Source of the DNA: an uncultured Bacteroidales bacterium
GTDB lineage: Bacteria > Bacteroidota > Bacteroidia > Bacteroidales > P3
Assembly (NCBI GenBank): GCA_900314925.1
Contig: OMXC01000009.1
Location: 62,001-126,000 of the forward strand
Length of the DNA: 64,000 nt
Reading direction: 5' to 3'
The translations under genes and the position numbers were made by a program. Position 1 is the first letter of the stretch; every line of letters begins with the position of its first letter. The notes under the pieces were generated by a model. The model did no database searches. It had not been told where the DNA came from and saw only the letters and a program-made list of their open reading frames with translations. Positions 44,405-53,225 of this stretch are shown piece after piece.

Positions 44405-45991
44405 ATGAAGATTGTCAGATTTTCATTCATGGCCGTTGCAGCGCTGATGCTGCTGGCCTCGTGCGGCAACAAGGCCGGCCGTTCAAGCACGACTGGTTGG
44501 GACTACAACAACCCCGAATGGGGCGGCTTCGAAGTCTCCAATGAAGGCGAGCAGGGCACAGCCCCAGGCCTGGTGTTCATAGAGGGTGGCTCCTTCGTCA
44601 TGGGCCACGTCACCGAAGACACCCGCTACAAATGGGACAATGTCGCCCATACCGTCACCGTGTCGTCGTTCTACATCGACGAGTGCGAGGTGAACAACAG
44701 GCAGTACCGCGAGTTCGTCTACTGGATGAACCGTGCCTACGGCGAGGAATACAGCGAGAAGGTGCGCGCCATCTATCCCGACACTGCCGCTTGGCGCGAC
44801 AGGCTGGCATGGCGTGAGAGCTTCGTGGAGCATTACTTCCAGAGCCCGTCTTACGACGAGTATCCCGTCGTCGGCGTCAGCTGGGAGCAGGCCACCAAGT
44901 TCTGCACCTGGCGTACCGACCGTCTGAACGAGAAGGTCCTTGTCGACCGCGGCATCCTGATGCTCGACCAGGAGAATATCGGTTCCAATGCTTTCCAGAC
45001 CGACGTCTATCTTGCCGGACGCTATGAGGGCGAGACCCGCCAGGGCCTTGAGGACCTCAACCCCTCCGCCGGTGGCGAGGAGCGTCAGGTGCGCAAGACC
45101 GATGGTATCCTGTACCCCTACTACCGACTGCCGACAGAGGCCGAGTGGGAGTTCGCCGCCCTTGGTCTGATAGGCAACACCTACGACGAGCGCGTCGTGG
45201 AGCACAAGACTTACCCCTGGGCAGGCCAGAGCCTCCGCTCAGCCAACAAGAAATACTACGGTCAGTTCCTGGCCAACTTCAAGCGTTCGCGCGGCGACGC
45301 CATGGGTATTGCCGGCAACCTGAACGACGGCTGGGACTACACCTGCCCCGTGAAGTGGTACTTCCCCAACGACTACGGCCTGTACAACATGGCTGGCAAT
45401 GTCAGCGAATGGTGCATGGACGTCTATCGTAAGGTCGTCAACCCCCGTGGTGGCGAGGATGTGGATCCGTTCCGCGGCAACATCTACCGCACTTACGATG
45501 TCGACGAAGACGGTGAGGTGCTCATCGGCGAAGACGGCATGATAGCCTACAAAGAGGCTCCTGCCGACTATAACCGCCGCAACTACCGCCAGGCCAACAA
45601 CGTGAACTATCTCGACGGTGACCGTGCTTCCAACCTCGGCACTGACGGCTGGCAGCCTGCCAATGCTGGCGACGGTGAAGGTGAAGAAGACGCCGAAGAG
45701 GCTGGCTATGAGGAAGAGGAAAGCGAAAGCGAAGACGAGGAGTCTGTCGATGCCGTGAGCGAAGACGACATGTGGACAAACAACATGTATCGCCGCAAAT
45801 CCGACAACCAGAAAGAGGCGCCCAGCTCGTCGATGGTGAACAACAAGGTTCGCGTCGTCAAGGGCGGCAGCTGGAGAGACCGCGCCTACTACCTGCAGTC
45901 GAGCACCCGTCGCTTCTACGACCAGGACAAGGGAACCGCCTGGATTGGTTTCCGCTGCGCCATGGACCGTCTCGGCTCGCGCACCAAGTAA
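44405..45991 (+). CDS. porK: T9SS ring lipoprotein PorK/GldK
   Basis: 528 residues with lipobox LMLLASCGNK. The protein has the sulfatase-modifying-factor (FGE) fold of PorK/GldK, which forms the outer-membrane-associated ring with PorN: GLVFIEGGSFVMGHV, FYIDECEVNNRQYREFVYW, YPVVGVSWEQATKFCTWR, RLPTEAEWEFAALG, NDYGLYNMAGNVSEWCMDVY, VVKGGSWRDRAYYLQSSTRRF, and IGFRCAM. The catalytic Cys of true FGEs is not needed in this family. An acidic insert of ~35 residues (nt ~45667-45770, many E/D) interrupts the C-terminal third. porL, porM and porN do not follow; a terminator does. Confidence 0.88.
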   Translation: MKIVRFSFMAVAALMLLASCGNKAGRSSTTGWDYNNPEWGGFEVSNEGEQGTAPGLVFIEGGSFVMGHVTEDTRYKWDNVAHTVTVSSFYIDECEVNNRQYREFVYWMNRAYGEEYSEKVRAIYPDTAAWRDRLAWRESFVEHYFQSPSYDEYPVVGVSWEQATKFCTWRTDRLNEKVLVDRGILMLDQENIGSNAFQTDVYLAGRYEGETRQGLEDLNPSAGGEERQVRKTDGILYPYYRLPTEAEWEFAALGLIGNTYDERVVEHKTYPWAGQSLRSANKKYYGQFLANFKRSRGDAMGIAGNLNDGWDYTCPVKWYFPNDYGLYNMAGNVSEWCMDVYRKVVNPRGGEDVDPFRGNIYRTYDVDEDGEVLIGEDGMIAYKEAPADYNRRNYRQANNVNYLDGDRASNLGTDGWQPANAGDGEGEEDAEEAGYEEEESESEDEESVDAVSEDDMWTNNMYRRKSDNQKEAPSSSMVNNKVRVVKGGSWRDRAYYLQSSTRRFYDQDKGTAWIGFRCAMDRLGSRTK

Positions 45992-46021
45992 AGGAACGTA
46001 ATGATTGCTGAAAAATAAAAG

Positions 46022-46059
46022 GGACGGCTTCTAAGGCTTTATTAGAAGCCGTCCGTTTT
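46022..46059 (+). terminator. Terminator after porK
   Basis: GGACGGCTTCTAA (46022-46034) pairs with TTAGAAGCCGTCC (46042-46054), followed by GTTTTTG. It closes the porP-porK unit. Confidence 0.88.
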
Positions 46060-46064
46060 TGTGA

Positions 46065-47579
46065 ATGAAGACAAAGGGCGTCATAATACTACTGCTGTCG
46101 CTGATGGGTGTGGCCACCGCCGCCCGGTCGCAGAAGCTGATAGAGTACACATCGGGCATGGGGTCGCGCGACCCGCAGCGGCCTTCGGTGTGGATATTGT
46201 ACAAGGATGTCGTGGCAACGCATGAGGGCATGACCCTTTATGCCGACTCGGCGCACTACGACACCGAGCTCAACAGCTTCACGGCTTTCCGCGACATCGT
46301 GATCAGGCTCAGCGACACTACCACCATCTATGGTGACCGGCTCTTCTACGACGGCAACACACGCGTGATAGACATCTGGGCCGACACTGTGGTGCTTATT
46401 GATGGGGGGAATGTGTTGAGAGCCAACCATCTGACGTATGAACGCAACACCTCGACGGCATACTACAACGAGTGGGGGCACGGCACCAGCGCCGACCGCA
46501 CCCTCGACAGCCGCAAGGGGCAGTACAACTCAGCAATCAAGGTGTTCTACATCTACGACGATGTGCAGCTTACCGACTCCACGATGCGGCTTGTTACCGA
46601 CACGCTGGTGTACACCACCGACGACCAGGTGGCCCATTTCCGCAGCGCCACGCATATCTACAGCGACTCGTCGCTTATTTACAGTGAGCTTGGCGACTAT
46701 AACACCGACACCCGTTTTGCCAGTTCGTACCATGCCTCGCATGTTGAGAACCAGGGCCACATGATTGACAGCGATACGCTGTACTACGATGAGGTGGCCG
46801 AATTCGGCAGGGCCTACGGCAATGTGAAAATCAAGGACACTGACAACGACATCACCTGTTCGGGGCGCTACGGCGAGACGCACCGCAAGCGCCGCTACTC
46901 CTATGTCACCGACAGCGCCCATGTGCTTTTCGTCGACGCCGGCGATTCGCTTTTCCTGCATGGCGACACCGTGTACCTCACCACCGATACTGCCAACCGC
47001 CTGTCTACCGTCAGGGCAAACCACCATGTGAAAGTCTACCGTCGCGACGCCCAGGCCAAGTGCGACTCGGCGTTCTACAACGCCGCGGATTCGGTGCTCA
47101 CGCTCTACAGTGACCCTGTGGTGTGGTATGAGCACTACCAGTGCACAGCCGACACCATCGAGCTGCACCACGATACCTCCGGAGTGAGGATAGTATACCT
47201 GAGAACCAACTGCTTCGCTGTGGAGCAGGTGGACCTCAATAAGTTCAACCAGCTGAAAGGTCGCCAGGGTATTGTGTATTTCCGCAACGGTGAACCGCTC
47301 TATGCCGACATACTGAGCAACGCCCAGATGGTGTACTACATCACGGACGACGGACCTGACGGCAAACCACAGCTTGTGGGCGCCAATGTCGGTGTGGGCA
47401 CGGATATGCGCATCTATTTCGACACCACGCACGCTGCGTCGCGTGTGGTGACATACGACAAACCTGACATGCAGACCTATCCGGTCATGGATCTCCCCCA
47501 AGAGATGCAGCGTCTGCCCGACTTCCGATGGCTTACGGCCCGCAGGCCCCGGTCGCCTGAGGATGTCTTCAGGTGGTGA
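46065..47579 (+). CDS. OstA-like (LptA/LptD N-terminal domain) protein
   Basis: 504 residues with a Sec signal (GVIILLLSLMGVATAARSQ). The mature protein consists of repeated short beta units of the OstA jelly-roll type (MTLYADSAHYDTELNSFTAFRDIVIRLSDTTTIYGDRLFYDGNTRVIDIW), as in periplasmic lipopolysaccharide-transport bridges. It is longer than LptA and lacks a barrel, so it could be an LPS-chain bridge or chaperone in Bacteroidota. It begins just after the porK terminator; no promoter is obvious in the few bases available, so read-through or an overlapping promoter is likely. Confidence 0.8.
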   Translation: MKTKGVIILLLSLMGVATAARSQKLIEYTSGMGSRDPQRPSVWILYKDVVATHEGMTLYADSAHYDTELNSFTAFRDIVIRLSDTTTIYGDRLFYDGNTRVIDIWADTVVLIDGGNVLRANHLTYERNTSTAYYNEWGHGTSADRTLDSRKGQYNSAIKVFYIYDDVQLTDSTMRLVTDTLVYTTDDQVAHFRSATHIYSDSSLIYSELGDYNTDTRFASSYHASHVENQGHMIDSDTLYYDEVAEFGRAYGNVKIKDTDNDITCSGRYGETHRKRRYSYVTDSAHVLFVDAGDSLFLHGDTVYLTTDTANRLSTVRANHHVKVYRRDAQAKCDSAFYNAADSVLTLYSDPVVWYEHYQCTADTIELHHDTSGVRIVYLRTNCFAVEQVDLNKFNQLKGRQGIVYFRNGEPLYADILSNAQMVYYITDDGPDGKPQLVGANVGVGTDMRIYFDTTHAASRVVTYDKPDMQTYPVMDLPQEMQRLPDFRWLTARRPRSPEDVFRW

Positions 47580-47605
47580 ATGATGACAATGGGTTAAGTG
47601 TCATT

Positions 47606-47657
47606 TTGTCACCATGTGACAATATGTCAGTCAAGACTGCCGTGGCAGCCTTTTTGT
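47606..47657 (+). promoter_or_regulatory. Palindromic operator and sigma-54-like promoter upstream of grpE-dnaJ
   Basis: A 17-bp perfect palindrome TTGTCAC-CAT-GTGACAA is at 47606-47622. Downstream, TGGCAG (47643-47648) and TTTTTGT (47651-47657) place GG and GT 10 bp apart, as in -24/-12 promoters, although GT replaces the usual GC. The grpE start is 32 bp further on. The functional reading is inference. Confidence 0.5.
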
Positions 47658-47688
47658 ATTATATAGCTGTAAAAACCAATAAAACGAC

Positions 47689-48252
47689 ATGAGCAAAAAA
47701 GAACATAATACCGCAGAGGCGGAAGAGAAAAAAGAACAGGAACAGAATCTGGAACAGCCTGTAGAACAGGTTGAAGGGCAAGAAGAAGAGAATGCCGCCG
47801 AGGCTGCTGAGACCACTGAAGCCGACAAGGTACAGGAGCTTGGCGAAAAGTTGGCGGCGCTGAACGACAAGTATCTGCGCCTGTATTCCGAGTATGAGAA
47901 CTATCGTAAGCGTACCGCTCAGGAGAAAGCCGACCTGCTGCTCAACGGCAGCCGCGAGATGATGAAAGCCGTGCTGCCTGTTATCGACGACTTTGAGCGT
48001 GCGCTGGCAGCTACCGCCAACGAAGAGGGCGTGAGGCTGATATACAACAAGATGATGAAAATACTCGAGCAGAAAGGCCTTAAGGCCATGGAGGTGAAGG
48101 GGGAGAAGTTTGACGAGAACCTGCACGAGGCTATCACACGAATCCCCGCTGCCGCCGAAGAGCAGAAGGGAACCGTCGTCGATGTGGTGGAGAAAGGCTA
48201 CTACCTCAACGACAAGGTGCTGCGCTATGCCAAGGTGGTGGTGGCGTTTTAA
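47689..48252 (+). CDS. grpE: Nucleotide exchange factor GrpE
   Basis: Speeds ADP release from DnaK. 187 residues. It has a long, highly charged N-terminal part with Glu/Lys/Gln (residues 1-50) and coiled-coil helices (VQELGEKLAALNDKYLRLYSEYENYRKRT). The C-terminal beta-wing domain ends HEAITRIPAAAEEQKGTVVDVVEKGYYLNDKVLRYAKVVVA, the standard motif. dnaJ follows after 39 bp, while dnaK is not in the window. The upstream palindrome and sigma-54-like boxes suggest stress control. Confidence 0.96.
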   Translation: MSKKEHNTAEAEEKKEQEQNLEQPVEQVEGQEEENAAEAAETTEADKVQELGEKLAALNDKYLRLYSEYENYRKRTAQEKADLLLNGSREMMKAVLPVIDDFERALAATANEEGVRLIYNKMMKILEQKGLKAMEVKGEKFDENLHEAITRIPAAAEEQKGTVVDVVEKGYYLNDKVLRYAKVVVAF

Positions 48253-48291
48253 TTGTAAGGATTAAGAATTAAGAGTTAGGAGTATAGCGTT

Positions 48292-49440
48292 ATGGCAAAA
48301 AGAGATTACTATGAGGTGCTTGGTGTGGACAAGAATGCCACGCCCGAAGAATTGAAGAAGGCTTACCGCAAGCTGGCCTTGCAGTATCACCCTGACCGCA
48401 ACCCTGGCGACAAGGAAGCCGAGGAGAAGTTCAAGGAGGCGGCAGAGGCATACGATGTGCTCAGCAATCCCGACAAGAAAGCCCGTTATGACCAGTTTGG
48501 CATGGCCGGCATGGATGGCGCTTATGGCCAGGGCGGCATGAATATGGACGACATATTCTCGCAGTTCGGCAGTATCTTCGGCGACCTGTTCGGCGGAGGC
48601 TTCCGTACCGGCTTCACCGGCTTCGGCGGCGGTGGCGCAGCACGTCGCGTGCTGCGTGGCAGCAACCTGCGCATCAAGGTGAAACTGACCCTTGAGGAGA
48701 TAGATCGTGGATGCGAGAAAAAGATCAAGGTGAGCAAGTATGTGCCCTGCAAGACCTGTGGCGGCAGTGGTGCACGTGACGGCAAGACCGAGACCTGCCC
48801 TCATTGCCACGGCACCGGCGTGGTGACAGAGACCAAGCGCACCATGCTGGGCATGATGCAGACGCAGAGCGCCTGTCCGCAGTGCGGTGGCGAAGGCCGT
48901 ATTGTGAAAGACAAATGCCACGACTGCCACGGCGACGGAATAGTGAAGAGCGACGAGATTATCACCATCAAGATACCCGCCGGAGTGCAGGACGGCATGC
49001 AGCTGGCTATGCAGGGGCAGGGCAATGCTGCGCCGCGTGGCGGCATTGCCGGAGACTTGATAGTGCTTGTGGAGGAGGTGGAGCACGAGACGTTTGAGCG
49101 TCAGGACGCAAACCTCTATTACAACGCCTTCATAACATTCAGCGACGCTGCTCTTGGAGCTTCGGTCGAGATACCGACCCTCAATGGCAAGGTAAAGATA
49201 AAAGTGGAGCCTGGCACGCCGTCGGGCCGTGTGGTGCGTCTGCGTGGCAAAGGTTTGCCGGTGCTCAACGGATATGGTCGCGGCGACTTGTTGGTATGCC
49301 TCAATGTATGGGTGCCTAAGACTCTTGACAAAGAAGAGAAGAAGATACTCGAAGGGTTGCAGAAACACGATAACTTCCAGCCGACCCCGACAAAGCAGGA
49401 GAAAGGTTTCTTTGACAAGATGAAGGAGATGTTCAACTGA
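48292..49440 (+). CDS. dnaJ: Chaperone protein DnaJ
   Basis: Co-chaperone that delivers clients to DnaK and stimulates its ATPase. 382 residues. The J domain (residues 3-70) has the HPD motif in [19 protein letters not shown] Gly/Phe-rich stretch ([19 protein letters not shown]) follows. The zinc-binding domain has four CxxCxGxG repeats ([32 protein letters not shown]). The C-terminal substrate-binding domain contains [27 protein letters not shown]. It is type I DnaJ. The stop overlaps the ATG of the DUF2851 gene (TGATG). Confidence 0.97.
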   Translation: MAKRDYYEVLGVDKNATPEELKKAYRKLALQYHPDRNPGDKEAEEKFKEAAEAYDVLSNPDKKARYDQFGMAGMDGAYGQGGMNMDDIFSQFGSIFGDLFGGGFRTGFTGFGGGGAARRVLRGSNLRIKVKLTLEEIDRGCEKKIKVSKYVPCKTCGGSGARDGKTETCPHCHGTGVVTETKRTMLGMMQTQSACPQCGGEGRIVKDKCHDCHGDGIVKSDEIITIKIPAGVQDGMQLAMQGQGNAAPRGGIAGDLIVLVEEVEHETFERQDANLYYNAFITFSDAALGASVEIPTLNGKVKIKVEPGTPSGRVVRLRGKGLPVLNGYGRGDLLVCLNVWVPKTLDKEEKKILEGLQKHDNFQPTPTKQEKGFFDKMKEMFN

Positions 49441-50720
49441 TGACGGAAGCGTTCTTGCAGTACGTGTGGCAGCATCAGTTGCTCGACCACGAGCTGACCA
49501 CCGTTGATGGCCAGCCTGTTGTCGTATTGCGTGCTGGTGAGCTGAACCAGGATGCAGGACCAGACTTCTTCAATGCAAGGGTTCGTGTTGGCGGTGTGGA
49601 ATGGGTTGGCAATGTGGAGGTTCATATACATACGTCAGACTGGGACGTACACCGTCATACGCAGGATGAAGCATACAACAATATTGTGCTTCACGTTGTC
49701 TATGAGCACGACACTGAAATAGTGCTTCAGAGCGGACGTGTGCCCCCTACGGTTGAACTGAAGAATTATCTGCCGCCTGCTGTGGTGTCCAACTACGAGG
49801 CGTTGATGACCCCCGACGACAATAATAGTGTCCCGTGCGGGAGAAGAGTAGGGGAGGTGCCGCAGTTCCTGGTGAAGTCTTTCCTTGACAGGCTGCTGGC
49901 AGAGCGCATTATGGCTAAGACCGATACGGTGCGCCGTCTGCTTGAAGAGAGTCATGGCGGTTGGGAACAGACCTGTTATTGGCTTATGGCCCGTTACTTC
50001 GGGAGCAAAGTCAATGCGCTGCCTTTCGAGATGTTGGCCAAGGCCACCGACCAGCGGCTGTTGGCCAGATGGAAGGACAATCCAAGCAGGGTGGAGGCCG
50101 TTCTTATGGGGCAGGCCGGGCTGCTTGAAGGCTACTTTGAGGATGAATATCCGCGTCTGTTGCAGAAAGATTATGAAGCGTTGAAGACAGGTACCGGCAT
50201 GAAGCCGATGGGTGGCTATCTTTGGCGGTTTTACTGCCTGCGCCCGTCGAGTTTCCCCACGATACGTATCAGCCAGTTTGCCAAACTGCTGTCAACAACC
50301 TCCGGTCTTTTCTCTACACTGCTCGACATGCACGACACCAGGGAGATGGTGAAGATGTTTGACCAAAGCGCTGCCGCATACTGGAACAACCATTATCGTT
50401 TTGACACTGCTACGGAAAAGCAGACGGTAAAGCATGTCGGTAAGACGCAGGCACAGTTGCTCATTATCAATGCATGGGTACCGCTGTTGTTCCTTTACGG
50501 CACCGTACACGGGCAGGAGAAATACAAGGAGCAGGCGGTGGAGTTGCTGACACAATTGCCCGCCGAGGACAATGCTGTGATGCGCAAGTGGTGCCAGGTC
50601 GGGATAACACCCTGTAATGCAGCCGAAAGTCAAGCGTTGCTGCAGCTTGAAAACAACTATTGCAAAAGCCGCAAATGCTTAGAGTGCGGCATAGGCTTTC
50701 AAATACTAAAGCACAAATGA
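49440..50720 (+). CDS. DUF2851-family protein
   Basis: 426 residues, cytosolic, with no signal. The opening TEAFLQYVWQHQLLDHELTTVDGQPVVVLRAGELNQDAGPDFFNARV and GNVEVHIHTSDWDVHRHTQDEAYNNIVLHVVYEHD are characteristic of DUF2851 in Bacteroidota. The C-terminus ends with Cys-rich CKSRKCLECGIGFQILK. Biochemical function is unknown. The invariant His/Asp/Glu-rich N-terminal block (VEVHIHTSDWD) looks like an enzyme site, possibly nuclease-like, but this is a guess. It is coupled by overlap to dnaJ and by ATGA overlap to murF-alr. Confidence 0.85.
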   Translation: MTEAFLQYVWQHQLLDHELTTVDGQPVVVLRAGELNQDAGPDFFNARVRVGGVEWVGNVEVHIHTSDWDVHRHTQDEAYNNIVLHVVYEHDTEIVLQSGRVPPTVELKNYLPPAVVSNYEALMTPDDNNSVPCGRRVGEVPQFLVKSFLDRLLAERIMAKTDTVRRLLEESHGGWEQTCYWLMARYFGSKVNALPFEMLAKATDQRLLARWKDNPSRVEAVLMGQAGLLEGYFEDEYPRLLQKDYEALKTGTGMKPMGGYLWRFYCLRPSSFPTIRISQFAKLLSTTSGLFSTLLDMHDTREMVKMFDQSAAAYWNNHYRFDTATEKQTVKHVGKTQAQLLIINAWVPLLFLYGTVHGQEKYKEQAVELLTQLPAEDNAVMRKWCQVGITPCNAAESQALLQLENNYCKSRKCLECGIGFQILKHK

Positions 50721-53173
50721 AGATTTCTGATATTAGTACAGTTGTAAAACCTGTGGATGTGCATATCGCCGTGCCGGAAGGCGAAGTGCAGCATCTGCTC
50801 ACAGACAGCAGACGTCTCGTGGAGCCGCAGGGGACAGTTTTTTTCGCTATTGTTACAAGGCGTAACAGCGGAGTGCGATATATAAAAGAGTTGTACGAAA
50901 AAGGTGTGAGGTCTTTCGTTGTTCCCAGCGATTGCGATATTATATATGACGATGCAAATATCTGGCGTGTTGACGATGTGGTTCTGGCGCTGCAACAGAT
51001 TGTCGCCAAACACCGGGAGCAGTTCAATATCCCTGTTATAGGCATAACAGGCAGCAACGGCAAGACTATAGTGAAGGACTGGTTGGTGCAGATGCTTGTG
51101 CCTGACGGTCAGGTGGTGTCGAGTCCGAAGAGCTACAACTCCCAGATAGGTGTTCCGCTGTCTGTGTGGCAGATGAGTGATAAGGACAGAATAGGTGTCT
51201 TCGAGGCTGGCATATCTGAAGCAGGAGAGATGCTGCGGCTGCAAAAGGTGATAAAGCCAACGTTAGGGATATTTACCAATATCGGGCAGGCTCATGACGA
51301 GAATTTCCTGACTCGAGGACAGAAGATTGCGGAAAAGCTGCAGCTGTTTACCCATTGTGACACCCTAATCTATTGCATAGACCACAAGGACATACATTCT
51401 GCGGTAAGCGGTATAGAGAGCTTCCGTCATGTGCGCCTCTTCACATGGGGTCACAGCGAGGATGCTGACGTCATTCTTCGTGGCGTGAAGTTGAGTCAAG
51501 GTCACTCCGTGCTGGAAGTGGAGTATCAGGGGACCAGCATGCAAGTGACTATACCTTTTGTCGACAGGGCCTCGCAGGAAAATGTGATGCATTGCATAGC
51601 CATGATGTTGTATCTCGGGTGTCCGGCAGACACCATAGCGACAAGGTGTGCAAAGTTGACTCCTGTTGAGATGCGTCTTGAGATGAATGAAGCTACCGGC
51701 AATTGTTTACTTATTAACGATTGTTATTCTTTGGATATCAATTCGCTAAACATTGCCTTGGATTATCTCGGACATATTAATCAGCATAACAACAAGGCGC
51801 TTATCATCAGCGATTTTATGCAAACAGGTATGACCGATGCAGAGCTTTATTCACAGGTGGCGTCGCTTGTCCGACAGCGTGATATCACCAAGCTTGTAGC
51901 CATCGGTGAGGCTCTGGGTCGCTGCAAATCGTTGTTCGACGGGATAGAGGCTGTTTTTTATCCCACGACACAAGATTTTATTGACAAGTATAACGCTGAT
52001 TTTCTCCAGAACTGCACCATTCTGTTAAAAGGTGCGCGTGTTTTTGGTTTTGAGCGTATCGCCAAGTTGTTGCAGAAAAAGAACCATGAGACTGTAATGG
52101 AGGTGAACCTCGACGCTCTGATACATAACCTCAACTATTATCGGGCCAGGCTTAAGCCGACGACAAAACTTATGGCCATGGTAAAAGCCTCCAGTTATGG
52201 CGCTGGCAGGGTTGAGGTGGCCTCGGCGTTGCAGTTCCGCGGTGTGGATTATCTGACTGTGGCTTACGCTGACGAAGGGGTGGATCTGCGTCGCGGCGGC
52301 ATACGTCTTCCTATAATGGTAATGAACCCGGAGGAGGCATCTTTCGACGATATTATTCATTATAGATTAGAGCCTGACATATATTCATTCCGAATACTTG
52401 ACCTTTTCACCAATCGTCTGCAATTGTTGTCTTTGAGTAACCCGTATCCTGTGCATATTGAATTTGACACAGGTATGCACCGTCTTGGCTTTGGTGGAGA
52501 TGATGTGCCTGCTTTATTGGAAAAGCTTGCAAAGCTGAAAGATGTTGTGAGGGTGGAAAGCGTTTTCACTCATTTGGCATGCGCCGACGAACCGTCTATG
52601 GATGATTTTACACGCAACCAGATAAAACGATTCAGGGAGTGGAGTGCACAGTTGCCTGGGATTAAGCATATTCTTAACTCTTCTGGTATAACGAGATTTC
52701 CAGAAGCTCAGATGGATATGGTGCGCTTGGGTATTGGCCTTTACGGAGTGAGCCCTGAGCCAGATGTTCAGAATCATCTCAAGCAGGTAAGTCGTCTTGT
52801 AACACTTATATCACAGGTTAAGGACATTCCTGTAGGCGATACTGTGGGTTACGGTTGTCGCTGGCGTGCGGCCCGTCAGTCGCGTGTTGCCATTATTACC
52901 ATCGGTTATGCAGACGGTTTATACCGCAGTTTGGGTCATGGTAGAGGGCATGTAATAGTCAATGGCAAAGAGGTTCCGATAATTGGAACCATTTGCATGG
53001 ATATGTGTTTTATAGATGTGACGGATGTGGATTGTTGTGAAGGTGATCGTGTTATAATCTTTGGAGAAGGAGATTTGTTGCAGCGCAACGCTGAAGCTGC
53101 CGGCACCATACCGTATGAGCTTCTCACCGCGGTGTCTCCAAGGGTCAAACGGGTGTACTACCATGAGGAATAA
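50717..53173 (+). CDS. Bifunctional UDP-MurNAc-tripeptide:D-Ala-D-Ala ligase / alanine racemase
   Basis: 818 residues from the ATG at 50717 (MKISDISTVVKPVDVHIAVPEGEVQHLLTDSR), which overlaps the preceding stop. Residues ~1-450 are a MurF-type Mur ligase: P-loop GITGSNGKTIVKDWLVQML, Glu in FEAGISEAGEM, and LLINDCYSLDINSLNIALDYLG. Residues ~455-818 are a PLP alanine racemase: PLP Lys in MAMVKASSYGAG, HIEFDTGMHRLGF, and the catalytic Tyr region GDTVGYGCRWRA. Joining racemase and ligase links D-Ala supply to its use. A second, stand-alone murF is at 57.5-58.8 kb. The chain uses more A/T-ending codons than genes to its left. Confidence 0.93.
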   Translation: MKISDISTVVKPVDVHIAVPEGEVQHLLTDSRRLVEPQGTVFFAIVTRRNSGVRYIKELYEKGVRSFVVPSDCDIIYDDANIWRVDDVVLALQQIVAKHREQFNIPVIGITGSNGKTIVKDWLVQMLVPDGQVVSSPKSYNSQIGVPLSVWQMSDKDRIGVFEAGISEAGEMLRLQKVIKPTLGIFTNIGQAHDENFLTRGQKIAEKLQLFTHCDTLIYCIDHKDIHSAVSGIESFRHVRLFTWGHSEDADVILRGVKLSQGHSVLEVEYQGTSMQVTIPFVDRASQENVMHCIAMMLYLGCPADTIATRCAKLTPVEMRLEMNEATGNCLLINDCYSLDINSLNIALDYLGHINQHNNKALIISDFMQTGMTDAELYSQVASLVRQRDITKLVAIGEALGRCKSLFDGIEAVFYPTTQDFIDKYNADFLQNCTILLKGARVFGFERIAKLLQKKNHETVMEVNLDALIHNLNYYRARLKPTTKLMAMVKASSYGAGRVEVASALQFRGVDYLTVAYADEGVDLRRGGIRLPIMVMNPEEASFDDIIHYRLEPDIYSFRILDLFTNRLQLLSLSNPYPVHIEFDTGMHRLGFGGDDVPALLEKLAKLKDVVRVESVFTHLACADEPSMDDFTRNQIKRFREWSAQLPGIKHILNSSGITRFPEAQMDMVRLGIGLYGVSPEPDVQNHLKQVSRLVTLISQVKDIPVGDTVGYGCRWRAARQSRVAIITIGYADGLYRSLGHGRGHVIVNGKEVPIIGTICMDMCFIDVTDVDCCEGDRVIIFGEGDLLQRNAEAAGTIPYELLTAVSPRVKRVYYHEE

Positions 53174-53225
53174 GAAGAGTAGGGTGAAACATTTTTATGG
53201 CATTTTGCGTTAATGGCATTGTTTT

